The translations under genes and the position numbers were made by a program. A stretch of 64,000 nucleotides of DNA from the NCBI RefSeq assembly GCF_018449545.1, contig NZ_JAAVUR010000001.1, positions 310,001-374,000 of the forward strand, read 5' to 3'. The notes under the pieces are model-generated. The model worked only from the letters and a program-made list of their open reading frames with translations, did not search any database and was not told the origin of the DNA. The stretch comes from Granulicella sp. dw_53 (GTDB lineage Bacteria > Acidobacteriota > Terriglobia > Terriglobales > Acidobacteriaceae). Shown here piece by piece: positions 40,787 through 48,424 of this stretch. The stretch's first letter is position 1; every line of letters starts with the position of its first letter.

Positions 40787-41925
40787 GTGAAAAGGGAACA
40801 GAGCAAGCTACCCCGCAAAGGAAACAGAAGGCCAAGGCCAGGGGCGACGTGGTTCGAAGCCGAGAGTTACTCTCCGCAGTAGCGATGCTGAGCGGAGTTG
40901 TAATGTTGGGGGCGATGTCTCGTCAATTCCTTGCAAGCTGGGGACGTGTGTACCTCGAAAGCTTACAGGCAGCGAGAGTAGGAGAAGGAGGGGAACAGGG
41001 CTGGAACGAGGCGGTACATCGAATGATGGCGCCTGCATTGATGCCGATTGGCTTGGTGATGGCAGCTAGTTTTTGCGGAGCGCTGATCGTAGGCGTGGCT
41101 CAGGGTGGTGGCGTCTCGATTCATCCCAATGCGCTCGAACTGAAGTTTGGACGATTTAATCCGGTGACTAACCTTGGGAATCTATTCAGCCTACGGGGTG
41201 TGACTCGGACGGCGAAGTCTCTTGTGCCTGCGGCGGCGATGGTTGCATTTGGCTGGGCTTCCTTGAAGGGGCTGATGCTTCCTATGCCGGTGATGAGCAT
41301 CCTGCGCTTGCCTGCTACCTTTTCGACTGCATATCAACTGATGGTCGATGCCGCGTGGGTGACTTTGGCCTGGTCCGGCTTCGACTACGCGATGGAGTGG
41401 AGAAGCTGGAACGATCGACTCAAGATGAGCAAGCAAGAGATGCGGGAAGAGATTCGCGATGCGATGGGGAATCCACAGATCAAGATGCGTATTCGCCAGG
41501 TTCAGATGGCGATGCGGCGGCGCAAGGTTAAGGCAGATATGAGCAGAGCGAGCGTAGTGATTACCAATCCGACTCATTATGCGGTGGCATTGGAGTTCAG
41601 CTTCGAGACGATGCACGCGCCGACGGTGCTGGCCAAGGGACGCGACCTGCTTGCGGCAGAGATACGGGAGGAGGCGCGATGGCTGGGTATTCCGATGATC
41701 GAGAATCCGCCGCTGGCACGCAGTCTGTACAAATCGGTAGAGCCAGGACAGTCGATTCCATTTGAGTTGTATGCGGCGGTGGCTGGAATTTTGGCTTATC
41801 TCTATCGACAGAAGGTGGAAGATCGGCGACGTCAGGAACAACATGCTGAGGCGATGCGGCAGCAAGCACGGATTCGGGCGGTGACGAACGGACCGGGGTG
41901 GCGGGATTTTGGAGGTGGTATGTGA
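40783..41925 (+). CDS. flhB: Flagellar export switch protein FlhB
   Basis: A 380-residue protein with four membrane helices (residues ~25-225) and the cytoplasmic domain FlhBc. The autocleavage motif NPTH is present in VVITNPTHYAVALEFSF at about residues 262-265; cutting there lets FliK switch export specificity. The start is TTG at 40783, overlapping the fliR stop. Helix I is preceded by the typical EKGTEQATPQRKQKAKARGDVVRSRELLSA. The end overlaps the flhA start (GTGA). It appears complete and active. Confidence 0.95.
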   Translation: MSEKGTEQATPQRKQKAKARGDVVRSRELLSAVAMLSGVVMLGAMSRQFLASWGRVYLESLQAARVGEGGEQGWNEAVHRMMAPALMPIGLVMAASFCGALIVGVAQGGGVSIHPNALELKFGRFNPVTNLGNLFSLRGVTRTAKSLVPAAAMVAFGWASLKGLMLPMPVMSILRLPATFSTAYQLMVDAAWVTLAWSGFDYAMEWRSWNDRLKMSKQEMREEIRDAMGNPQIKMRIRQVQMAMRRRKVKADMSRASVVITNPTHYAVALEFSFETMHAPTVLAKGRDLLAAEIREEARWLGIPMIENPPLARSLYKSVEPGQSIPFELYAAVAGILAYLYRQKVEDRRRQEQHAEAMRQQARIRAVTNGPGWRDFGGGM

Positions 41926-44042
41926 GTGAGTTAGAGGCAGGAAACAAAAAAATGGCTTCGGCCCGAAAGATTCAAGTCCTGCTCTTGCCCGTGACAGCAA
42001 TCAGCATGGTCTTTGTGATGCTGATCCCGGTGCCCAGCTTCGTTCTCGATCTGTTGTTAGCAGCGTCGATCACGGCATCGGTGATTGTGTTCTTGACTGC
42101 GGTGCAGATTCGTCGAGCGGTAGATTTTTCGGTGTTTCCGACGTTACTACTGTTGCTTACGTTGTTTCGGTTGTCGTTGAATCTCGCGTCAAGCCGTAGA
42201 ATTCTCCTGCATGGACATGAGGGGACACACGCTGCAGGTGCCGTGATTGAGGCGTTTGGGCAGTTTGTTGTGGGCGGTAACTATGTCGTGGGCTTCGTGC
42301 TCTTCCTTGCGTTGATTGCGATTCAGTTTCTTGTAGTTAGTCATGGCGCGGTACGGACCGCAGAGGTTACGGCGAGATTCACGCTGGATGCCTTGCCCGG
42401 CAAGCAGATGGCGATCGATGCGGATATGAATGCGGGCCTTATCGATGAACAAGGCGCACGGAAACGCCGGCAGGCGATAGCGCGAGAGGCTGAGTTCTAC
42501 GGCGCGATGGATGGCGCGGCAAAGTTCAACCAGCGGGATTCGTTGGCGACGATTCTGATTACAGCCATCAATATCGTCGCGGGCTTGCTGATCGGTGTAC
42601 TGCAGCAGGGAACGGATATTGCTACGGCTTTGAAGACTTATACCATCCTCACCGTTGGCGATGGACTGGTGACCATGATTCCGAGCCTGCTGGTTTCTAT
42701 TGCAGGTGGAATGGTGTTGACGAGAGCGTCTTCTGCCGGGACGCTGAATGACGAGTTGGGAACACAGCTCCTGCGCGGAAGGAACACGCTGTGGATTGCG
42801 TGTGGCGTGCTGGTGTCGCTAGCGCTGATTCCCGGACTTCCGAAGTTGTCATTTTTATTGATGGCGGCGGGCGTGGCGGTTATGGCCAAACGGCTTCCTG
42901 CGGTGAGTGAGGAGACCCTTGCTCTTGCAGAGGAAGCTGCGGCTGATACCACGGGAGCTAAAGCGAAGGCTGCTGAGGCTGCCAAGGGTGAGAACCTTGC
43001 GTCACTGCTGAAGATGGATGAGCTGACGCTGGAGATCGGCTTCCAGTTGATCTCACTCGTCGATGAGAAACAAGGGGGCCAGATGCTTAACCGCGTTCGC
43101 TCTTTGCGGCGGCATCTTGCAACAGAGCTTGGCTTTATCGTGCCCGCAGTTCATATTACGGACAATCTGAGGCTTCGGCCGCGTGAGTACGTGGTGAGCC
43201 TGCGGGGCGTGGAGATAGCTCGCTGGCAGACAGAACAGAACTTCCTGTTGGCGGTGAACTCAGATCCGAAGGCGCGACAGTTGGCTGGAGTGGAGACGCG
43301 AGAACCTGCATTTGGAGTCGCGGCACGTTGGATTCAGCCTGGCTTGGAAGAGGCTGCGCTCGCGGCGGGATATTCGGTAGTCGATCAGACGACGGTGATT
43401 GGAACGCACCTTGGTGAACTGATCCGAAGACACGCCCATGAGCTCCTTGGGAGGCAGGAAGTAAAACGTCTGCTGGATAGCATGAACGAGAGCCATCCGA
43501 AATTAGTGGAAGAACTGGTTCCGAAGCTGATGACGTTGGGCGAGGTGCAGCGCGTGCTGCAGCAGCTCTTGCGAGAGCAGGTTTCGATTCGCGATCTGGG
43601 TGCAATTCTTGAGGTCCTGGTTGAGGCGGCTCAGCAATCGAAGAATGTAGTTCATCTTGTGGAGAGTGTGCGGCAGTCACTCGGACGCGGTTTGATTCAT
43701 CCTCTGCTGGATGCTCAGGGTGGATTGCGTGTCCTGATGTTGGAGCCTGGGCTCGAGTCGGAGTTGGTTAATACCTTCGATCCACAGAGCTCCGCGCTGT
43801 TGTTGGAAGATGGCGGCCGGCCTGCCGGGGTACAGAGCAACTTTATGAAGAGGCTTATGGAATCTGTGAAACGCCTAACCGGAGAGGCGTCGACTGCGGC
43901 ATTCCCCGTGCTTCTTATTCCGAGTCCGGCACGTTATCACGTAAGGCGATGGCTGGAGCCTTTTCTTCCGAAGGTGACGGTATTGGCTCCAGGGGAGATT
44001 CCACCGGAGATCAAGGTCCGCAGCATCGGGACGGTGGGATAA
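41922..44042 (+). CDS. flhA: Flagellar export gate protein FlhA
   Basis: A 706-residue protein: eight membrane helices in the first ~310 residues, then the large cytoplasmic ring domain. The FHIPEP region reads FTLDALPGKQMAIDADMNAGLIDEQGARKRRQAIAREAEFYGAMDGAAKF. The C-terminal domain shows VVDQTTVIGTHLGELIRRHAHELLGRQEVKRLLDSM and QVSIRDLGAILEVLVEAA. GTG at 41922 is chosen because GGAGGTGG lies 5 bases upstream and it overlaps the flhB stop; ATG at 41952 is an alternative. It docks late substrates and couples proton flow to export. Confidence 0.95.
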   Translation: MSELEAGNKKMASARKIQVLLLPVTAISMVFVMLIPVPSFVLDLLLAASITASVIVFLTAVQIRRAVDFSVFPTLLLLLTLFRLSLNLASSRRILLHGHEGTHAAGAVIEAFGQFVVGGNYVVGFVLFLALIAIQFLVVSHGAVRTAEVTARFTLDALPGKQMAIDADMNAGLIDEQGARKRRQAIAREAEFYGAMDGAAKFNQRDSLATILITAINIVAGLLIGVLQQGTDIATALKTYTILTVGDGLVTMIPSLLVSIAGGMVLTRASSAGTLNDELGTQLLRGRNTLWIACGVLVSLALIPGLPKLSFLLMAAGVAVMAKRLPAVSEETLALAEEAAADTTGAKAKAAEAAKGENLASLLKMDELTLEIGFQLISLVDEKQGGQMLNRVRSLRRHLATELGFIVPAVHITDNLRLRPREYVVSLRGVEIARWQTEQNFLLAVNSDPKARQLAGVETREPAFGVAARWIQPGLEEAALAAGYSVVDQTTVIGTHLGELIRRHAHELLGRQEVKRLLDSMNESHPKLVEELVPKLMTLGEVQRVLQQLLREQVSIRDLGAILEVLVEAAQQSKNVVHLVESVRQSLGRGLIHPLLDAQGGLRVLMLEPGLESELVNTFDPQSSALLLEDGGRPAGVQSNFMKRLMESVKRLTGEASTAAFPVLLIPSPARYHVRRWLEPFLPKVTVLAPGEIPPEIKVRSIGTVG

Positions 44043-44078
44043 GGAGCTTTTGAGATGGATTCAGGAGACCAGGGCTAA

Positions 44079-45050
44079 ATGGGAAGAGGAGCGATGAGCA
44101 CAGGAAATTTGATGAATGCGGAGATGCTGCACGGACCAATGAACCGTGGCGAGCTTGAGACCGGCCGAACGCTTTTCGAGAGTGGGACCAAACTCGCGGG
44201 GATGTTTACACCAGCGGACTCTGTCTTCGAATCTTTTAAGGACGACCGCGGAATGGAAGCTGGAGAACAGGAAAATAAATTGGCAAACGAGCGCGATCGG
44301 GTATTGATGGAACATCTTCCGACTGTCCGGTACATCGCTCGGCGTATTCACGAACGGCTTCCTCAGCATGTGGAGCTGGACGATCTGATTTCGGCCGGGG
44401 TTGTAGGACTCATGGATGCCTTTACGAAGTTCGACCATGGCAAGAAGGTGCAGTTCAAGAGCTATGCACAGTTTCGCATTCGAGGGGCGATCCTGGATTC
44501 GCTGCGCACGCTCGATTGGAGCCCACGCGAGTTGAGGCGCAAGGGACGGGCAGTGGAAGAGGCCATCCGTTCGGTTACGCAGCGGCTAGGCCGCGCCCCG
44601 GCTGAACAGGAGATTGCAGTTGAGATGCAGCTTAGCCTCGAAGAGTATCAGCAGCTTCTTGGCGATCTGAAGGGGCTGGAGATCGGCAGCTTGCATATGG
44701 AGCGAGCTGAGGATTCAGGCGACGAGGAGTTAGCGTATGTTCCTGGTTCTCCTGACGAAGACCCGCTCTTCCGCTGCTTGAAAGGCGAGATGAAGCAGAG
44801 GCTGGTCGACGCCATCGAGGATCTACCCGAACGGGAGCGGCTTGTCTTGACCCTCTACTATTACGAGGAGATGACGATGAAAGATATCGGTCTGACCCTC
44901 GGGGTTGTGGAGTCAAGGATCTCACAGATTCATTCGTCCGCAGTTGTACGTCTGCGTGTCGCACTTGCGGGATTGAAGTCCAACAAATCGGCGGCTCCTA
45001 AGACGAAAGTTCCACTCAAGGAAGGCCAGAAGAGGGCATCTCGATCGTAG
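44079..45050 (+). CDS. fliA: Flagellar sigma factor FliA (sigma-28) with N-terminal extension
   Basis: A 323-residue sigma factor of the FliA/WhiG group. Region 2 begins near residue 85 (LMEHLPTVRYIARRIHERLPQHVELDDLISAGVVGLMDAFTKFD...KSYAQFRIRGAILDSLRTLDWSPRELRRKGRAVEEAI) and region 4 ends DLPERERLVLTLYYYEEMTMKDIGLTLGVVESRISQIHSSAVVRLR. The first ~70 residues, not normally present, are hydrophilic with no recognised domain. ATG at 44094 (GAGGAG close by) is an alternative start that would shorten the extension by only 5 residues. It would transcribe late genes from GCCGATAA promoters such as the one before fliI. FlgM is not encoded here. Confidence 0.92.
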   Translation: MGRGAMSTGNLMNAEMLHGPMNRGELETGRTLFESGTKLAGMFTPADSVFESFKDDRGMEAGEQENKLANERDRVLMEHLPTVRYIARRIHERLPQHVELDDLISAGVVGLMDAFTKFDHGKKVQFKSYAQFRIRGAILDSLRTLDWSPRELRRKGRAVEEAIRSVTQRLGRAPAEQEIAVEMQLSLEEYQQLLGDLKGLEIGSLHMERAEDSGDEELAYVPGSPDEDPLFRCLKGEMKQRLVDAIEDLPERERLVLTLYYYEEMTMKDIGLTLGVVESRISQIHSSAVVRLRVALAGLKSNKSAAPKTKVPLKEGQKRASRS

Positions 45051-45098
45051 TGCAGACTCGATAGGTAACATTCAGGGGCAAACACAAAAGGAACATAT

Positions 45099-46094
45099 AT
45101 GAAGAAACAGCTTGAACAGGACAGTATTGACGCGTTGTTTGCTGCAGCCAAGGCGGGGATGTTAGGAGAGGTCGGGGAGGTTCAGGAGGTAGAAGAAGAA
45201 ACGTCCCCGGAGCTTTATAACTTCAGCCGTGCCGGCCAGATCAGCAATGAGCAGATGCGTGCGATCAGCACCGTCAATAACCTGTTTGCCAGGAACCTGA
45301 TGCGCAAGCTGGCGGCTTGGCTTCGAACTGAGTTCGATGTACGACTCGTGGCAGGGGAGCAGTTACCGTTCGTCGATTTCGTGGAACGGCTTTCCAAGCC
45401 TATGTATGTGTGCTCAATGGGGCTGGCTCCATTTGATGCGCTTGGGTTGATGGAGATTGATATTGCGCTTGCTCTGCCGATGGTCGACATCTTGCTTGGC
45501 GGGACAGGGCATCCGACGGAACCCCGAGAGTTGACCGATATTGAGGAGGCCATTCTGCTCTCGGTGGTACAGAAGATCCTCCAAGAGCTGAATCTGGCAT
45601 GGCAGCCAGTGGGACTGCAGATGGAGTTGGAGCGGCGGGAGACTGAGGATCAGATTGAACGCATGATGACTCCTATGGAGAGAACGTTGTGTGTGAGCTT
45701 CGAGGTCAGGGTGCCGAAGGCGCTGGGGATGTTGAACCTATGCTTTCCGGCCTCTGTGTTGAACGCGATTCTTAGGCGGATGGTAGCGGAGGGAGGAAGA
45801 CAGCGCAGGCGGTCGAGCGAGGCGAAGAGCAGGATGAGGGAGTTGATGGAGGACGCTAAGGTTGGAGCTGTGCTGCAATTTCCTCCGATGCGAATGCGGG
45901 CGCGTGAGCTGGCGACGTTAGTTCCTGGATCGATACTGCGGCTGCCTTTGGGGAAGAACTCCGATGCGGAGCTTCGTATTGGAGGGTTAGCGTTCGGAGG
46001 AGCGCATCCAGTGAGGACGGGAGAGCATCGTGGGGCTCAGTTGGTAGAGCTTCCTGGTACCAATTCGGAGCAGGTTGAAGTCACTGTGCAGTAA
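45099..46094 (+). CDS. fliM: Flagellar motor switch protein FliM
   Basis: A 331-residue rotor protein. An N-terminal tail resembling the CheY-P binding segment (LEQDSIDALFAAAKAG) leads to the FliM core EQMRAISTVNNLFARNLMRKLAAWLRTEFDVRL, and a C-terminal SpoA domain (KSRMRELMEDAKVGAVLQFPPMRMRARELATLVPGSILRLPLGKNSDAELRIGGLAFGGAHPVRTGEHRGAQL). AAAGGAACATAT precedes the ATG. It follows fliA by 48 bases and is followed by fliN after 14 bases. Confidence 0.94.
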   Translation: MKKQLEQDSIDALFAAAKAGMLGEVGEVQEVEEETSPELYNFSRAGQISNEQMRAISTVNNLFARNLMRKLAAWLRTEFDVRLVAGEQLPFVDFVERLSKPMYVCSMGLAPFDALGLMEIDIALALPMVDILLGGTGHPTEPRELTDIEEAILLSVVQKILQELNLAWQPVGLQMELERRETEDQIERMMTPMERTLCVSFEVRVPKALGMLNLCFPASVLNAILRRMVAEGGRQRRRSSEAKSRMRELMEDAKVGAVLQFPPMRMRARELATLVPGSILRLPLGKNSDAELRIGGLAFGGAHPVRTGEHRGAQLVELPGTNSEQVEVTVQ

Positions 46095-46108
46095 GAGAGA
46101 GGTCGACG

Positions 46109-46402
46109 ATGGAAGGTGAAGCACAGAGCAATGAGAGCGCATTGAGTCTTCTGTATGACATCGAGTTGGATGCTACGTTACAGTTCGGATCGCGCGAGAT
46201 GGTATTGCGAGAGGTCTTGGAGTTGGGACCTGGAGATGTAGTGGAGTTGAATCGGCATATATCCGAACCTGTCGATTTGGTGGTGGGAGACAGGATTGTT
46301 GCGCGAGGTGAAGTGGTGGTTGTGAGTGGTAACTTTGCGTTGCGCATCACAGAAGTGGCTGCGCCGCAGATGCGATTGGAGAGCATTCGATGCCTGTTCT
46401 AG
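46109..46402 (+). CDS. fliN: Flagellar motor switch protein FliN
   Basis: A 97-residue C-ring protein with a full SpoA domain (LLYDIELDATLQFGSREMVLREVLELGPGDVVELNRHISEPVDLVVGDRIVARGEVVVVSGNFALRITEV). This is canonical FliN with FliM as neighbour and makes the 38164 protein the second SpoA-domain protein. The downstream gene starts inside it (46390), showing tight coupling. Confidence 0.94.
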   Translation: MEGEAQSNESALSLLYDIELDATLQFGSREMVLREVLELGPGDVVELNRHISEPVDLVVGDRIVARGEVVVVSGNFALRITEVAAPQMRLESIRCLF

Positions 46403-47358
46403 GACGAGGACGAGAGGAGGAGGTTCGGTACATCTCGCAGATTGAAGATGCTTTGCTTCCTCAGGAGATGCATCGGAGAGCAGAGACGCGAATTTCTTTC
46501 GATGAGGGAGTGCGGCACTCGTGCGGGAGTGTGGAGTGTGTGAGTGGTTGGATGAGGCCGTGGCGGAGCCGGAGGCGGCCGGTCTTCGAGGGTCGTTGGG
46601 GATGTAGTGGGCGGTGTGTGTTGGCGATGGTGCGGTTAGCGGTGAGGCGGGAGGCGGGAGAGCGCAGGGTGGAGGAGGGACTGCATCGGCATCGTGTTCC
46701 ACTGGGGTTGGTGATGCTGGCGCAGAGGTGGATTACTCACTCACAGTTGCAGGTGGCGTTACAGGCGCAGCAGGAGGCTGGATTCGGCAGGATTGGAGAG
46801 TGGTTGATCTCCGCGTGTGGAGTGGAGGCGGAGCACGTTACGCGTGGACTGAGTCTGCAGTGGAACTGTCCGGTGCTCTCGGCGGAGGGATTCGAGGCGC
46901 GGGAGATGGCGTTGGTGATGCCTCGGCGGTTCATCGAGGACTATGGTCTGGTGCCGTTGCGGGTCGCTGGTTCGCGGTTGCTGTATCTGGGCTGCGAGGA
47001 TAGGTTGAACGCTTCGCTGGCTTATGCGGTGGAGCAGATGTCAGGGCTGCGAGTGCAGAGCGGCTTGGTTCAGGATGCCGAGTTGAAGGCGGTCCGATCG
47101 CGGCTGTTGGAGACTGAAGCTGTTCCGGTGGCGATGGAGCAGGTCGCGGATGAGGATGCTATGGCGGCCAGGATTACTGCTCGGTTAGAACAGAAGCGAC
47201 CGCTGGCTGCGTGTCTTGTCCGGCTACATCAGTATTACTGGCTGCGCATGTGGCTGGAGAGCGGGACTCGCGGTGTCTTTGGCAGCATTCCCCGGAGTGC
47301 CGAGGATATGCAGGACTACCTGTTTACGGCCTCCCCCCCTCCCCCCTCTTTCAGCTAA
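46390..47358 (+). CDS. GspE/MshE N-terminal-domain protein, possible c-di-GMP sensor
   Basis: A 322-residue protein whose ATG lies 13 bases inside fliN. Residues ~105-235 resemble the MshEN/GSPII_E N-terminal module: RVPLGLVMLAQRWITHSQLQVALQAQ followed by FGRIGEWLISACGVEAEHVTRGLSLQWNCPVLS, the two-helix tandem that binds cyclic di-GMP in MshE. VMPRRFIEDYGLVPLRVAGSRLLYLGCEDRLNASLAYAVEQMSGLRVQ then matches the following GspE-type subdomain. There is no Walker motif. The first ~100 residues carry CGSVEC and CSGRC (metal or disulfide possible) but no domain I know. The last residues PPPPSFS come from the C-run of repeat copy 3. A role in coupling c-di-GMP to the motor is inference. Confidence 0.7.
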   Translation: MPVLGRGREEEVRYISQIEDALLPQEMHRRAETRISFDEGVRHSCGSVECVSGWMRPWRSRRRPVFEGRWGCSGRCVLAMVRLAVRREAGERRVEEGLHRHRVPLGLVMLAQRWITHSQLQVALQAQQEAGFGRIGEWLISACGVEAEHVTRGLSLQWNCPVLSAEGFEAREMALVMPRRFIEDYGLVPLRVAGSRLLYLGCEDRLNASLAYAVEQMSGLRVQSGLVQDAELKAVRSRLLETEAVPVAMEQVADEDAMAARITARLEQKRPLAACLVRLHQYYWLRMWLESGTRGVFGSIPRSAEDMQDYLFTASPPPPSFS

Positions 47359-47625
47359 ACGGCTGAATCAAAGAGGCTTAGGGATGCCATCCTATCGTAA
47401 GCTTCTGATTCCTGGCGGGTTGGAGGTAAATTGGTCATTCTGTTTTGGTTATGTCCTTGCTCGCCCCTCGCCCTATAGAGACCTTTCTTATTGGATCTTC
47501 TTTATTAATTGTAGCGACTGAGTGAAAACTAAAGTGCCAACTGTAAGTTGCTGTTGGCATGGGGGTTAGTTGTTTTTTGGACTTGACATGCGATTTTGCT
47601 GGGAAATTGAGAGAAAGAAAATTAG
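47331..47625 (+). repeat. Dispersed intergenic repeat, copy 3
   Basis: The C-run TCCCCCCCTCCCCCC sits inside the end of the preceding gene and supplies its last codons. AGGCTTAGGG corresponds to the middle block of copy 1. ACTAAAGTGCCA (47528-47539), GGACTTGACA (47579-47588) and ATTTTGCTGG follow in the same order and orientation as the other copies; the ACTTCTATTTTA block is only partly kept. This is the most diverged copy. It fills most of the 448-base gap before the next gene. Confidence 0.65.
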
Positions 47626-47755
47626 AGGTAATTGTTAATGCCTGATTTCAATGGGATTCTGCTATCGAGCTGGCTGATTCGCAGCGGATGAACGTTCTCT
47701 TATCTTTATCCCCGTGGCTGGGAGTCTGGAGAATAGAGATTGTGTCGTAAATCAA

Positions 47756-47786
47756 AAAGAGAGTCCGCTAGCGGCGGACTCTCTTT
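47756..47786. terminator. Bidirectional terminator
   Basis: AAAGAGAGTCCGC (47756-47768) pairs perfectly with GCGGACTCTCTTT (47774-47786). It has a leading A-run and a trailing TTACTTTT, so it can end transcripts from both the flagellar operon side and the minus-strand peptidoglycan-binding gene. Confidence 0.85.
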
Positions 47787-47806
47787 ACTTTTAGGTCTCT
47801 GATGTC

Positions 47807-48223
47807 TTAGTAGGTGGAGGCGGAAGGGGAGCGGCTCTCTTCGGGGGTGGGACGGGTGAGGCTTACGTCCTGATTGGGGCCGAGACCTAATTTGATGATG
47901 GCGCGAGAGTCAGGGACCAGAGTGGTCTGCCAGCCGTTGTCGCCCTGAAGTTTCTGCATGGCGGACTTGGTGGTGGCGTCCCAGGTGCCCGAGGGCGTTC
48001 CGGAGAGGTATCCCGACTTAATGAGGGCGGTCTGAATCTCGGTGGCGCGCTCAGGGGCGATTGCGGCCTGCTTATTGCTTTTAGTCGTGGTCTTGGTGTG
48101 CCTGGTGAAGAACCGGGGGGCGGTGGGTCCGCGTCGGGGATGGGTTAATCCGAAGGAGGGAAGCGCTGTAATAAGAAGGAGCGTCGAGCTGAGAAGGATT
48201 CGACCAAACCGCATAGTTACCAT
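47807..48223 (-). CDS. Secreted peptidoglycan-binding-domain protein
   Basis: A 138-residue protein starting at ATG 48223 (AAGGG upstream); the frame continues upstream but without signal character. A signal peptide (MRFGRILLSSTLLLITALPSFG) is followed by a basic Thr/Lys linker and a PG_binding_1 domain (ERATEIQTALIKSGYLSGTPSGTWDATTKSAMQKLQGDNGWQTT). This is the small three-helix fold used to anchor proteins to the cell wall. No catalytic domain is attached. The tail is Ser/Pro-rich. Confidence 0.85.
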   Translation of the reverse strand: MVTMRFGRILLSSTLLLITALPSFGLTHPRRGPTAPRFFTRHTKTTTKSNKQAAIAPERATEIQTALIKSGYLSGTPSGTWDATTKSAMQKLQGDNGWQTTLVPDSRAIIKLGLGPNQDVSLTRPTPEESRSPSASTY

Positions 48224-48372
48224 TGCACCCTTGTATTGAGGATAGTACCTATTCCAGGTACGAGCCTTGCCGACACGAGTAAGACTATATGTGTGTACCA
48301 CTTTGCGCAACAGGAAAGGTTGCTTGAGTACTGGGTTAATTTTTGTAATGGCTAAAATTGCTTTTCAAAGCT

Positions 48373-48404
48373 AAAGGGCGACCCATGCTGCTGGGCCGCC
48401 CTTT
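48373..48404 (-). terminator. Terminator-like hairpin after the DegP gene
   Basis: AAAGGGCG (48373-48380) pairs with CGCCCTTT (48397-48404) with an inner CCCA/TGGG pair. It is 20 bases downstream of the minus-strand protease gene. The following T-content is low on that strand. Confidence 0.55.
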
Positions 48405-48424
48405 CTTACCAACGACTTGGTCCT

